A stretch of 64,000 nucleotides of DNA. It comes from Mucilaginibacter gilvus. GTDB lineage: Bacteria; Bacteroidota; Bacteroidia; Sphingobacteriales; Sphingobacteriaceae. The stretch is from assembly GCF_004054195.1 (NCBI RefSeq), contig NZ_SBIW01000003.1:682001-746000 (forward strand), in the 5' to 3' direction. Positions within the stretch are counted from its first letter, which is position 1. Every line of letters starts with the position of its first letter. The position numbers and the translations under genes were made by a program. The notes beneath the pieces are model-generated. The model did no database searches. It was not told the origin of the DNA and worked only from the letters and a program-made list of their open reading frames with translations. Shown one piece after another: positions 25,745-34,184 of the stretch.

Positions 25745-27874
25745 CTGATTTTTAAAGCTGAGATCGGGGGCGGGGAGGCTCACGAAAAATATAGAGCCGT
25801 TAGTTTCGTTGTTCTCAAACCAAATTTTACCGTTGTGTTTCTCCACTATCTGGCGGCAAATTGATAAACCCAGCCCGAAAGATTTTTCGCCATCAGTACC
25901 CGGACGTTGCGCGCTGGTGAACATGTTAAACACCTGGTCTTTAAGTTTATCCGGAATGCCTATCCCGTTATCTTTTACGGATACGATCACCTCTTCGTCA
26001 GCCGTAGCAACCTTTACGTTGATTGACTCGCCGGTTGGGCTAAACTTGATAGCGTTGCTGATAAGGTTACTAATTACCCGCCAGATCTTCTCCCGGCTGA
26101 TGATCAGTTCCAGTTGCTTGCTCAGGGTTTCTAAAATGATCGTCTGGCCTTTTTCTGCCGCTTTAAAACGCAAAAGTTCCACGCTGTTGCTCACCAGCGA
26201 GTTGATTTCAACAGGCTCTAAATTTAATTTTACCGAAGCGATGTTGGTAGCCTCCAATATCTCGTTGATAAGTTCCAGCGAGTTTACAGATGTTTCCTTT
26301 ACCAGGTTAATGAGCTCTTTCTGGTCGTCGGTATAATCGTCTTCGGCCATCATAGCAGTTAATGAGGCTATGCCGCCAATAGGGTTACGCAGATCGTGTG
26401 CCACGGTGCGTAAAATACGGTCTTTTTCCTGGCTGCTGATGTTCAGTTCGTTCAGCGCGTTTTCCAGCACATGGTTCTGCTCGTTTATTTGCTGGTTGAG
26501 GATATTTACCGTCAACACATCTTTTTTAGAGCGTTTCCAATTGCGAAACACCAGGAATATTATTGCTGAAGCTAATATGGCCACCAGGCCAATAACATAT
26601 AAATAGATGGCTTGTAGTTTATTATCATTGCTCAGCGTATCTATCTCGTGTTGCTTTTCGTAATTAGCAAGCTGCTGGTTCACATCGCTTTCCATGAGCA
26701 GGCTCGCACGTGAGGTTATCGAATCTTTTAACAAGTTGTAGCGCTGTATGTAGGTTATCGCGCTACGCAGATCGTTCTTCTTGATGTAATAATTACCTAA
26801 CAGGCGGTTATAATCTGCCTCAGCGTCGGGATTTTTTATGGTATCAAGTTGGTTACGTAAATCGCTAAGCAGGTTTTTAAGCGAATCCTGCTGATTCATC
26901 TTCAGGTATAAATTACCCAGCTTTACTTCGGTAAGCTCCGCGTCTACATTATCATAGCGCGGCTGCAGATTAATGGCAATGCTTTTGCGCAATAAACTCA
27001 TTGCCGTAGCAGTATCGCCTTTTTGGATGTAAACTTCTGCTTTGTTACCATAAACCACACCGCGTGCCATATCAAGGTGCAGCTTCCTGTCAGGGAAGGC
27101 CGGTGCACTGCTGTTGATAAGCGCCAGGGCCTTATCGAAATAAACAATGGCGCTATCATTATCGGCGTTATGGCGGTAGCTGAGGCCTACGTTATCTAAT
27201 AACTCCTGCCTGCGGTAAAAGCTTACAAAATCTTTATTAAGGGTGTAGTTCTCAACTTTGTTTTGTTTGTAGCTGTCCTTAAAATAACTGGCGGCCAGTT
27301 TATAATGCCCCTTTTTGTACATGATCATCCCCATGCGATAGGTATAATCGCCAAGGGCAGCCAAATTCAGGTAGCTTTTACCGGTGAGATAGCCCTGGTA
27401 ATAACTTTGGTAAGCATCGTTGTATTGTTTCAGTTCGAAATACGAATCGCCACGGGCAAAGTTGGCCTCGGCGTAATTCATGGAGTATTGCTTTGGGTTT
27501 ACGCTGTTTTTGGCAGTAGCTATCATACTGTCGGCGTAAAGCAGGGCGGTATCGTAATCGTGTTTTAATTTTTGATAATGCACGTAGTGAAACGCGTAAA
27601 AGCGGAAACGATCATTAATGGTAGCGTGGGGAAGCCGGTTAAAGGCCGAATCCATAAAATGAATAGCCGCGTCGCTATTTCTGAGGCCCCAAATTTTGTC
27701 GGCTTTGGTTTGTACCGTCAAATATTCTTCAGAATAATTCCCATCATCGACAGCCTTTTTTTTCCCGCACGACACTATCGTAAACGTTAATAAAAAAAGC
27801 CACCAATTACAGTTTAGGAGTTTCCTTGCAGAATACTTTATTTCGCGCATCAATGTTTTAGGGTCAGTAAACAC
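25712..27874 (-). CDS. TPR-containing sensor histidine kinase
   Basis: The 720-residue sensor has a lipoprotein-like leader with TIVSC (C36), a long array of tetratricopeptide helices outside the membrane (about 50-390), a transmembrane helix (about 421-443), a coiled coil (455-485), a HisKA domain with phospho-acceptor H493 in VAHDLRNPIGG, and a HATPase domain. The ATP site is visible as N607 and the G1 box D635-NGIGIPD, then SFGLGLSICRQIVEKHNG. No response regulator is adjacent, so the partner is elsewhere. A shorter start at the ATG nearer the hydrophobic leader (27850) is equally possible. Confidence 0.9.
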   Translation of the reverse strand: MFTDPKTLMREIKYSARKLLNCNWWLFLLTFTIVSCGKKKAVDDGNYSEEYLTVQTKADKIWGLRNSDAAIHFMDSAFNRLPHATINDRFRFYAFHYVHYQKLKHDYDTALLYADSMIATAKNSVNPKQYSMNYAEANFARGDSYFELKQYNDAYQSYYQGYLTGKSYLNLAALGDYTYRMGMIMYKKGHYKLAASYFKDSYKQNKVENYTLNKDFVSFYRRQELLDNVGLSYRHNADNDSAIVYFDKALALINSSAPAFPDRKLHLDMARGVVYGNKAEVYIQKGDTATAMSLLRKSIAINLQPRYDNVDAELTEVKLGNLYLKMNQQDSLKNLLSDLRNQLDTIKNPDAEADYNRLLGNYYIKKNDLRSAITYIQRYNLLKDSITSRASLLMESDVNQQLANYEKQHEIDTLSNDNKLQAIYLYVIGLVAILASAIIFLVFRNWKRSKKDVLTVNILNQQINEQNHVLENALNELNISSQEKDRILRTVAHDLRNPIGGIASLTAMMAEDDYTDDQKELINLVKETSVNSLELINEILEATNIASVKLNLEPVEINSLVSNSVELLRFKAAEKGQTIILETLSKQLELIISREKIWRVISNLISNAIKFSPTGESINVKVATADEEVIVSVKDNGIGIPDKLKDQVFNMFTSAQRPGTDGEKSFGLGLSICRQIVEKHNGKIWFENNETNGSIFFVSLPAPDLSFKNQLPEQVSVPLA

Positions 27875-27932
27875 TTCACCAACAAATATAATATTCGGCG
27901 CAATATTTTAGCTATAAATCAACCTGAAAAAA

Positions 27933-29114
27933 TTAACTAAAAGCATTTTCGCCGGTAACGTCCATGCCGGTTATCAGCAAATGGATATCATGCGTGCCCT
28001 CGTAGGTAATTACCGATTCTAAATTCATCATGTGGCGCATTATTGGGTACTCGCCGGTAATGCCCATACCACCAAGCATCTGGCGGGCTTCGCGGGCAAT
28101 ATTTATTGCAATCTCCACGCTGTTACGTTTGGCCATGGATATCTGTGCCGGGGTAGCACGGTTTTCGTTCTTTAGCAGAGCCAGGCGCCAAACCAACAGT
28201 TGCCCTTTGGTTATTTCGGTTATCATTTCGGCAAGTTTTTTTTGTTGCAACTGAAAACCCGCTATTGGCCTGCCAAATTGCACGCGTTCTTTTGAATAAC
28301 GCAGCGCGGTATCATAGCAGTCCATAGCCGCACCCAGCGCTCCCCAGGCAATACCGTAACGCGCCTGGTTAAGGCAACCCAGCGGCCCTTTTAATCCCGA
28401 TACATTGGGGAGCAAGTTTTCTTTTGGAACTTTTACATTATCAAAAACCAGTTCGCCGGTGGCCGAAGCCCTTAAGCTCCATTTGTTGTGTGTTTCGGGC
28501 GTGCTGAAACCTTCCATGCCACGCTCTACTATCAGTCCGCGTATTTTGCCTTCTTCGTCCTTGGCCCATACAATCGCAATATCCGCGAAAGGGGAGTTGG
28601 AAATCCACATTTTAGCGCCGTTAAGCAAATAATGGTCGCCTTTATCTTTTATATTGGTTAGCATGCCGCTTGGGTTGCTGCCGTGGTCGGGTTCGGTCAG
28701 GCCGAAACAACCCATCATTTCGCCCGAAGCCAGTTTGGGTAGGTACTTTTGTTTTTGCTCTTCCGATCCATAAGCGTTTATCGGATACATTACCAATGAA
28801 CCTTGTACCGATGCGGTAGACCTGATGCCCGAGTCGCCGCGTTCTATCTCTTGCATAATAATGCCGTATGCCATATAGTCCAGTCCCATTCCGCCGTACT
28901 TCACCGGTATAGTTGGCCCGAATGCGCCTATCTCCGCAAGTCCCTTTAAAAGCTGTTTCGGGAACTCGGCTTTTTGCGCGTAATCCTCAATAATGGGGCT
29001 TACTTCTTTCTTCACCCAGTCGCGCGCGCTTTGGCGGATGAGTTTATGTTCTTCTGATAAAAACTCGTCAATCTGGTAGTAATCCGGTGCTTCGTACAGG
29101 TCGGTTTTGGCCAT
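27933..29114 (-). CDS. Acyl-CoA dehydrogenase, glutaryl-CoA dehydrogenase type
   Basis: The 393-residue flavoprotein has the three-part acyl-CoA dehydrogenase fold. FAD/substrate motifs are CFGLTEPDHGSNPSGM, MWISNSPFADIAIVWA, and RVQFGRPIAGFQLQQ. The catalytic glutamate is E372 in ITYEGTHDIHLLI. The TEPDHGS and YEGTHDIH variants are those of glutaryl-CoA dehydrogenases, which convert glutaryl-CoA to crotonyl-CoA during lysine and tryptophan breakdown. It stands alone with its own promoter box (TATATTTG at 29135-29142). Confidence 0.9.
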   Translation of the reverse strand: MAKTDLYEAPDYYQIDEFLSEEHKLIRQSARDWVKKEVSPIIEDYAQKAEFPKQLLKGLAEIGAFGPTIPVKYGGMGLDYMAYGIIMQEIERGDSGIRSTASVQGSLVMYPINAYGSEEQKQKYLPKLASGEMMGCFGLTEPDHGSNPSGMLTNIKDKGDHYLLNGAKMWISNSPFADIAIVWAKDEEGKIRGLIVERGMEGFSTPETHNKWSLRASATGELVFDNVKVPKENLLPNVSGLKGPLGCLNQARYGIAWGALGAAMDCYDTALRYSKERVQFGRPIAGFQLQQKKLAEMITEITKGQLLVWRLALLKNENRATPAQISMAKRNSVEIAINIAREARQMLGGMGITGEYPIMRHMMNLESVITYEGTHDIHLLITGMDVTGENAFS

Positions 29115-29134
29115 GGTAGTATGTATTGGTTGGC

Positions 29135-29142
29135 CAAATATA
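29135..29142 (-). promoter_or_regulatory. Bacteroidota -7 box TATATTTG before the glutaryl-CoA dehydrogenase gene
   Basis: TATATTTG on the minus strand matches TAnnTTTG exactly, 20 bases upstream of the ATG. This predicts a 5' leader of roughly 13-16 bases. No clear -33 TTG was found. Confidence 0.55.
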
Positions 29143-29264
29143 GGTTTTTGGGGAGGGTTTAAATAACCTAAAATCGTTGTTTTTAATAGGATGAGGGCCC
29201 TTTATGGCAAAAAGTAGGTTTAGATGGTTTAAACATAGCTTTTGGGTGAAAAATATTTTTTGAG

Positions 29265-29349
29265 AAGCCTCACCTAAATCCTCTCCAAAGGATTGCACTT
29301 CAAAAAAAAGAATAGAACCCTTTACTTTGGAGAGGGCAGGGTGAGGCTT
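29265..29349. repeat. Long imperfect hairpin repeat (REP-like)
   Basis: The arm at 29265-29290 (AAGCCTCACCTAAATCCTCT plus CCAAAG) is mirrored by 29325-29349 (CTTTGGAGAGGGCAGGGTGA plus GGCTT) around a 34-base loop. Elements with this CTCTCC-AAAG / CTTTGGAGAG and GCCTCACC / GGTGAGGC arrangement are, as I recall, scattered between genes in Sphingobacteriaceae. It lies in the divergent gap between the dehydrogenase and folB. No coding content is seen. Confidence 0.75.
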
Positions 29350-29399
29350 TAACGCTTATTTGCGGTTCGTTTTACCAAATAATCCCTTACTTTTACCAC

Positions 29400-29777
29400 A
29401 TGGTAAAAGTGGCTTTACAGGGCGCGGAGTTTTTTGCTTACCACGGGTTTTACCCTCAGGAGCAGCTTTTGGGGACCCGTTTTGTGGTGGATATTGAAGT
29501 GGTTTTTGAGAACGCGTACGATTTTAACGATGATAAAATTGCAAACACGGTAAATTATGAGGAACTCTATCTCATCGCTAAAACGGAAATGCATCATACA
29601 CGCAAACTCATAGAAACCGTGGCGCAGGGTATTATTGACGGCATAACAGATAAATACGACTACGTGAAAATAGCATCCGTCACCATAAAAAAGGCACACC
29701 CGGCATTGGGTGGCCCGGTACAAAATTCGGTGGTGAGTATTAGTTATAACAAAGATAAAGCGAAGAATGGCCTTTAA
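29400..29777 (+). CDS. folB: Dihydroneopterin aldolase
   Basis: The 125-residue enzyme of folate synthesis cleaves 7,8-dihydroneopterin to 6-hydroxymethyl-dihydropterin and glycolaldehyde. The start is VKVALQGAEFFAYHGFYPQE, with conserved E21. E72 (LIETVAQGI) and the catalytic K98 (VTIKKAHPALGG) follow. Length is typical of the family. Its last 11 bases overlap the start of the GlcD-type oxidase gene, so the two are co-expressed. There is no functional link known to me between them. Confidence 0.94.
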   Translation: MVKVALQGAEFFAYHGFYPQEQLLGTRFVVDIEVVFENAYDFNDDKIANTVNYEELYLIAKTEMHHTRKLIETVAQGIIDGITDKYDYVKIASVTIKKAHPALGGPVQNSVVSISYNKDKAKNGL

Positions 29778-31164
29778 TAAGATAAACGCGGAATTGCTTG
29801 CCGCAATAACCAATATTGTTGGCGAGGATGCTATATTAAGCACACCGGCAGCCATAGCAGACTACAGCCACGACGAAACTGAGGACCTGGTATACTACCC
29901 CGAAGTAGTGGCCAAGCCAAAGGACACCGCCGAAGTTGCCGCTTTAATGCGATTTTGTAACCAAAACCTGATCCCGGTTACGCCACGCGGCGCTGGTACA
30001 GGTTTGGCGGGCGGCGCGCTGGCTATTCATGGCGGCTTGATGATATCTATGGAGCGTTTTAACCAGATCCTGGAGATTGATGAGTTGAACCTGCAGGCCA
30101 CCGTAGAGCCGGGCGTTATTACCGAAATCTTTATGAATGCTGTTGCGGAAAAAGGCTTGCTTTACCCTGTAGACCCGGCAAGTAAGGGCAGTTGTTTTAT
30201 TGGTGGCAACGTAGCTAATTGCAGCGGCGGGCCAAGGGTAGTAAAGTATGGCACTATCCGCGAGTATGTGTTGAATATGGAAGTGGTACTACCTACTGGT
30301 GAAGTGATCTGGACCGGTGCCAACACGCTTAAATATGCATCGGGCTATAACCTTACTCAATTGCTCATCGGCAGCGAAGGTACCTTGGGTATTGTTACTA
30401 AAATAGTAACCAAACTAATCCCCAAACCCACTTTGGATGCTTTGATGCTTGCTTCCTTTAATTCTAATGAGGACGCCTGCGCTGCTGTTTCGGCGATATT
30501 TAGGGCAGGGGTGGTACCCTCAGCGCTGGAATTTATGGAGCGTAAAGGCATAGAATGGGTGATAGAGCATGATGGGCTGGCGTTCGACCTACAGGATGGC
30601 GCAGAAGCTTTCCTGTTGATAGAAGCCGACGGTACCAACCAGGATGTGATATTTGCCGATTGCGAGAAGATAAACGAAGTTTTAGAGGCTCATAATTGCC
30701 GCGATGTACTGTTTGCAGATACTTCGGCACAAAAAGAAGAGATCTGGCGGATTCGCCGCACCATGGCGGTTTCGGTAAAATCAAACTCGATATATAAGGA
30801 AGAAGATACAGTAGTGCCTCGTGCTGCTTTGCCTAAGCTCATTAATGGCATCAAAGAAATAGGCAGCCGTTATGGTTTCGCCTCGGTTTGCTATGGGCAC
30901 TGCGGTGATGGCAACCTGCACGTAAACATCATTAAAGCCGGTATGAGCGATGAGGACTGGAACAATAAATTAAAAGATGGCATCACCGAGATTTTTGAAC
31001 TAACCGTTAGCCTCGGCGGCACCATCTCCGGCGAGCACGGTATCGGCGTGGTGCAAAAGGAGTTTATGCCGTTAAAATATACGCCTGTGCATTTCGCTAT
31101 CTGGAAAGGGATAAAAGCTGTTTTTGATCCGAATGGGATATTGAATCCAGGGAAGATTTTTTAG
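29767..31164 (+). CDS. FAD-linked 2-hydroxy-acid dehydrogenase (GlcD/D-lactate dehydrogenase type)
   Basis: The 465-residue protein has an FAD-binding type 4 domain at the N-terminus with VTPRGAGTGLAGGALA (70-85) and VPCSG-like FIGGNVANCSGGPRV (about 142-156). The C-terminal oxidase half carries the metal/substrate motif CYGHCGDGNLHVNI and GEHGIGVVQKEFMPL. These are the marks of GlcD, D-lactate or D-2-hydroxyglutarate dehydrogenases. No GlcE/GlcF subunit genes follow, so a single-subunit D-lactate-type enzyme is more likely than glycolate oxidase. It overlaps folB by 11 bases. Confidence 0.9.
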   Translation: MAFNKINAELLAAITNIVGEDAILSTPAAIADYSHDETEDLVYYPEVVAKPKDTAEVAALMRFCNQNLIPVTPRGAGTGLAGGALAIHGGLMISMERFNQILEIDELNLQATVEPGVITEIFMNAVAEKGLLYPVDPASKGSCFIGGNVANCSGGPRVVKYGTIREYVLNMEVVLPTGEVIWTGANTLKYASGYNLTQLLIGSEGTLGIVTKIVTKLIPKPTLDALMLASFNSNEDACAAVSAIFRAGVVPSALEFMERKGIEWVIEHDGLAFDLQDGAEAFLLIEADGTNQDVIFADCEKINEVLEAHNCRDVLFADTSAQKEEIWRIRRTMAVSVKSNSIYKEEDTVVPRAALPKLINGIKEIGSRYGFASVCYGHCGDGNLHVNIIKAGMSDEDWNNKLKDGITEIFELTVSLGGTISGEHGIGVVQKEFMPLKYTPVHFAIWKGIKAVFDPNGILNPGKIF

Positions 31165-31171
31165 ATTTCAT

Positions 31172-31229
31172 ATGTGCAGATGAGAAAGCTCAACACGGAA
31201 AGATATTTAGATTAAAAATGTGCAGATGA
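31172..31229. repeat. Two direct copies of ATGTGCAGATGA (left of the lipoprotein gene)
   Basis: ATGTGCAGATGA occurs at 31172-31183 and 31218-31229. The same 12 bases occur inverted at 31785-31796, on the other side of the lipoprotein gene. The repeats thus bracket a single gene. Confidence 0.75.
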
Positions 31230-31257
31230 AGCGCATTATTTGGATGGTTTGTTTTTT

Positions 31258-31773
31258 TTAATCAACCTTTTCCAGTTCTCCTTTTACAAAAGTGATTCTG
31301 TAAACTTGTTTGATGTCTATCGGGATATTGTTGGATTTTAACAATGCAATTATTTTGTTGAAAAGCGTTGGGTCTTTTTGCTTTATTAATTCATTGATAA
31401 ATGAGTTATTGATAATAAAAACCTCTGTTATTAAGTTATTGCCCTCATGAAAAATGTTGACATTTACCCTTACGACATCTTTTGCAGGGCCGATGGTCTT
31501 AAATTTTGGATAATAGACTTTAGAGTTTCCTGTCTGGACGATTTCTCCATTATGCCCATACGAGGTCCAGTCGCCCTCGGGAACCCCATGGTTAAAAGTG
31601 GTTTTGCCGGATAATTCGCCGGGGTCAAAATAGCCTTTTGCCACACCGTCATAAAGGGTTCCGTCTTTGTCGACATATAGGTTGTTAACCACCCGCAAAT
31701 TCTCAATAAGTTCTGTGTGGCAGGAGCAAAGACTTAAAATTAAAATTGTTAGCAGCAGTTTACATTTGTCCAT
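31258..31773 (-). CDS. Lipoprotein with MORN-like repeat segment
   Basis: The 171-residue protein has the lipobox SLCSC (C18). DGTLYDGVAKGYFDPGELSG, then TTFNHGVPEGDWTSYGHNGE, resembles the YwqK/MORN_2-type repeats (GxxxxY...NGxxxG.W..Y..nG). The second half is beta-alpha with LFNKIIALLKSNNIPIDIKQ. Surface or periplasmic location is predicted. I chose the ATG at 31773; the longer frame from a GTG at 31794 begins inside the flanking repeat. The gene lies between inverted copies of ATGTGCAGATGA, and is lower in G+C than its neighbours. Confidence 0.68.
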   Translation of the reverse strand: MDKCKLLLTILILSLCSCHTELIENLRVVNNLYVDKDGTLYDGVAKGYFDPGELSGKTTFNHGVPEGDWTSYGHNGEIVQTGNSKVYYPKFKTIGPAKDVVRVNVNIFHEGNNLITEVFIINNSFINELIKQKDPTLFNKIIALLKSNNIPIDIKQVYRITFVKGELEKVD

Positions 31774-31784
31774 CAATTTATAAA

Positions 31785-31796
31785 TCATCTGCACAT
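31785..31796. repeat. Inverted copy of the 12-base repeat (right side)
   Basis: TCATCTGCACAT is the exact reverse complement of ATGTGCAGATGA at 31218-31229 and 31172-31183. A degenerate continuation, CTGAATCTGCGCATCCGCAG, follows at 31797-31816. Confidence 0.75.
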
Positions 31797-31817
31797 CTGA
31801 ATCTGCGCATCCGCAGC

Positions 31818-32264
31818 TTAATTCGTATTCAAAATCAGCCTCGGCTCATCATAATCTATCATCTTCTGCCGTCCATCCCTCGGGATAGCTATCGACTTGC
31901 CTGCCGTGTAATCATAACTGATGCAAACTGTTTTGCAGGTGGTGCAAATCTCTTCGCCTTTTTCGGTTTGTTTGGTTAAAACATGCATCACATCAAAGCT
32001 GCTGTTGCCTATGCGGATAACGCGTACGTAGCAGATCAGTTTATCTTCAATGGTAACGGATTTAAGGTAATTGATCTCTGAGCGGCCCACTATGATCCAG
32101 GTTTCCTTTAAATTCCAGTGGGCAACATCGCGCCAGTAGTTAAAACGGGCCACTTCAAAATAGGTGAGGTACACTGCATTGTTTACGTGCCCCACGCTGT
32201 CGATATCCGAAAAGCGGATGGCTATATCGGTTTTATACTTGTAATCTGTTAGTTTTTCAGCCAT
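31818..32264 (-). CDS. Acyl-CoA thioesterase, hotdog fold (4HBT/YbgC-like)
   Basis: The 148-residue protein has the hotdog signature FSDIDSVGHVNNAVYLTYFE (about 18-37), with the active-site aspartate and the HVNN helix cap. It hydrolyses acyl-CoA thioesters in the cytoplasm; the acyl group is unknown. Length is normal. It lies 17 bases downstream of the membrane protein gene at 32282 on the same strand and 21 bases from the next repeat. Confidence 0.9.
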   Translation of the reverse strand: MAEKLTDYKYKTDIAIRFSDIDSVGHVNNAVYLTYFEVARFNYWRDVAHWNLKETWIIVGRSEINYLKSVTIEDKLICYVRVIRIGNSSFDVMHVLTKQTEKGEEICTTCKTVCISYDYTAGKSIAIPRDGRQKMIDYDEPRLILNTN

Positions 32265-32281
32265 AAGCAGTTGCTTTCTTC

Positions 32282-32794
32282 TTAATTATTTTTCTGTAGC
32301 AGTATTCCAATTATGCGTTGCCTGTTAAAGCGTTCATCAAAAAAATAAGCTGCTACAAAACCCAATATCCAGATGATCATTCCGATAAAATCAGCAATAT
32401 TTAAAAGCACTGGAAGTATGCCGCCGAGCATACAAAAAATGAATCCCGCAAGTGAATAGTAATTTGCCTGTTTTAGCTTTAATAAATATCCGTCTTGCCT
32501 CAAATTCATTTTGAACGCAAAGTTCAAAATCGGGAACCATAAAAAGTAAAACAGGGCCTTTTGTAAAAAGGACAATTCATTATAGAGGATCTTCTGTACA
32601 GATATTTCTGTTTGCTTTAGTTGCTCCTCGGCATATACAGTTTTTTCGACATCACCCACATTACGTTTAGTTAGTTCGGCAGACGCAACCATAATTGCCA
32701 GCTCGGTATAATCAGACGGTCTATCCATCATAGCCAGCAATTTGTTAGTGGGCAAGGATGAGTAAGTCGATTCAAGCTGTTCTTTACTAATCAT
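32282..32794 (-). CDS. Hypothetical membrane protein, 170 aa
   Basis: The N-terminal 70 residues are charged and helical (KEQLESTYSSLPTNKLLAMM, then LTKRNVGDVEKTVYAEEQLK). Hydrophobic segments follow: LFYFLWFPILNFAFKM, YSLAGFIFCMLGGILPVLLN and MIIWILGFVAAYFF, which would give three membrane helices. No known domain was recognised. The gene precedes the thioesterase gene by 17 bases and is probably co-transcribed. Confidence 0.72.
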   Translation of the reverse strand: MISKEQLESTYSSLPTNKLLAMMDRPSDYTELAIMVASAELTKRNVGDVEKTVYAEEQLKQTEISVQKILYNELSFLQKALFYFLWFPILNFAFKMNLRQDGYLLKLKQANYYSLAGFIFCMLGGILPVLLNIADFIGMIIWILGFVAAYFFDERFNRQRIIGILLQKNN

Positions 32795-32946
32795 TTGTCA
32801 TACTCTTTTCTTTAATAATTGAGTCAGTCGGACTATTTGTCGGGTTTATTTTTATTTTATAGACATTCTGTCTTGTAAACGTTCGATTTTTACTGTTGGT
32901 ATAACAGTTGATAAATCATCAACGAAGTTAATAAAAACAAAAACTC

Positions 32947-32952
32947 AGGAGG
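32947..32952 (+). promoter_or_regulatory. Full Shine-Dalgarno sequence of hsp20
   Basis: AGGAGG lies 8 bases before the hsp20 ATG at 32961. Bacteroidota mRNAs rarely carry such a sequence, and most genes in this window do not. It fixes the start codon of this gene. Confidence 0.75.
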
Positions 32953-32960
32953 ATATAAAA

Positions 32961-33398
32961 ATGACATTAGTAAAATTTAACAACGGGTTAAAAGCAAACG
33001 CAAACCCATTTTTTAGCGATGTATTCGATTCTATCGTGAACGATTCGTTTTTAAGCGATAAATTGGTTGCACGTGTACCGGCAGTTAATATTGCCGAAAA
33101 CGACAATGAGTTCCACATAGAATTAGCGGTACCGGGCTTAAAGAAAGAAGATTTTAAAATTAACCTGGATAAAAATGTATTGAGCATTTCGGCAGAAAAG
33201 AAAACCGAAAACGGCCAGGAAGTAAAAAAATACAGCAAACGCGAATATAGCTACAACTCGTTTGTACGCTCGTTCACCTTGCCAGACAGCGCCGACTACG
33301 CTAAGATCGAAGCTGATTACACAGACGGCATCTTAAAATTAACCGTTGCAAAAAGAGAAGAAGCTAAATTTCAATCGAGAGAAATAGCTGTAAAATAA
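32961..33398 (+). CDS. Small heat shock protein Hsp20/alpha-crystallin
   Basis: The 145-residue chaperone has a short N-terminal arm, then an alpha-crystallin domain (about 38-130): FHIELAVPGLKKEDFKINLD, VLSISAEKKTENGQ, SFVRSFTLPDSADYAKIEAD, GILKLTVAKREE. The C-terminal REIAVK supplies an I-x-V motif that usually links dimers into larger oligomers. Family members hold unfolded proteins under heat or oxidative stress. An unusual consensus ribosome site precedes it and a terminator follows at 33433-33462, so it is a single-gene unit. Confidence 0.95.
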   Translation: MTLVKFNNGLKANANPFFSDVFDSIVNDSFLSDKLVARVPAVNIAENDNEFHIELAVPGLKKEDFKINLDKNVLSISAEKKTENGQEVKKYSKREYSYNSFVRSFTLPDSADYAKIEADYTDGILKLTVAKREEAKFQSREIAVK

Positions 33399-33432
33399 TT
33401 GAAGAGTGTTTTCATAAGTTTGGTTTAGTTTA

Positions 33433-33462
33433 AAGGTCAGTCCGCAAGGGCTGGCCTTTTTT
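33433..33462 (+). terminator. Rho-independent terminator after hsp20
   Basis: AAGGTCAGTCC and GGGCTGGCCTT form an 11-bp stem with two G-T pairs and a GCAA loop, followed by six T residues. The position is 35 bases after the stop. Confidence 0.9.
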
Positions 33463-33464
33463 AT

Positions 33465-33547
33465 TTCGAATGTCGGATGTTCGATTTTGAAATTTTACGA
33501 AGTAAGACGACCCATAAATTCGAAATTGAACATTCGAAATTCGACAT
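33465..33547. repeat. Inverted repeat of TTCGAAT-type units
   Basis: TTCGAATGTCGGATGTTCGA (from 33465) is mirrored by CGAAATTGAACATTCGAAAT plus TCGACAT (33521-33547) around about 32 bases. Similar TTCGAA-rich inverted sequences are familiar between genes in this group. It sits between the convergent hsp20 and yajQ genes and may also act as a terminator. Confidence 0.6.
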
Positions 33548-33551
33548 CTAA

Positions 33552-34043
33552 CTAAGCTCTCATATTTATATACTGCATTGGCTGGCCGAAATCTTCGGTG
33601 CGGCACAGGCTGATCACGGCTTGCAGGTCATCTATTTTTTTGGCTGTAACGCGCACCTGGTCGTTCATAATGGCAGCCTCCACCTTTAGTTTACTGTCTT
33701 TTATCTTTTTTACCACTTTTTTGGCAACCTCTTTATCAATGCCTTCCTTTATCTTAATCTCCTTGCGGATCATGTTGCCGGATGCGTATTGTTCTTTCCC
33801 AAAATCGAGCGCGCTGGAATCTAAGCCTTGTTTAGACATACGGCTGATGATGGCATCCTGTATGGCTTTAACGCGCATATCATTCTCAGTAACAATGGTT
33901 ATCTCGTTGGTTTTTTTGTCGAGGTCGATGGTGCTTTTGCTGCCGTTGAAATCGTAACGGTTCAGAATTTCTTTTTTAGCGGTGTTGATAGCGTTATCCA
34001 GCGTTTGGCCGTCTATCTTGCTTACAATATCAAATGAAGGCAT
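33552..34043 (-). CDS. YajQ family nucleotide-binding protein
   Basis: The 163-residue protein starts MPSFDIVSKIDGQTLDNAIN and contains NRYDFNGSKSTIDLDKKTNE, then GLDSSALDFGKEQYASGNMI, the normal YajQ pattern. The fold is two ferredoxin-like halves. Homologues bind cyclic di-GMP in Xanthomonas or nucleotides and tRNA in other species, and act as a transcription-linked effector. Length fits the family (161-165). A TAGCTTTG promoter box at 34063-34070 lies 19 bases upstream. It is divergent from ppk1. Confidence 0.93.
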   Translation of the reverse strand: MPSFDIVSKIDGQTLDNAINTAKKEILNRYDFNGSKSTIDLDKKTNEITIVTENDMRVKAIQDAIISRMSKQGLDSSALDFGKEQYASGNMIRKEIKIKEGIDKEVAKKVVKKIKDSKLKVEAAIMNDQVRVTAKKIDDLQAVISLCRTEDFGQPMQYINMRA

Positions 34044-34062
34044 AATTTGTGGTTTTGTGTTG

Positions 34063-34070
34063 CAAAGCTA
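34063..34070 (-). promoter_or_regulatory. Bacteroidota -7 box TAGCTTTG before yajQ
   Basis: TAGCTTTG on the minus strand matches TAnnTTTG exactly and ends 19 bases before the yajQ ATG. The -33 TTG is not clear. Confidence 0.5.
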
Positions 34071-34184
34071 ATGTAAGATTTGCATAAGCTATAAACTATA
34101 ATACAGATATTTGGTTTACCTGCTTTACATACATTACAATAATTTAATATTATCTTAACAAATAAAAAAGCAGATTTGTGCTTT

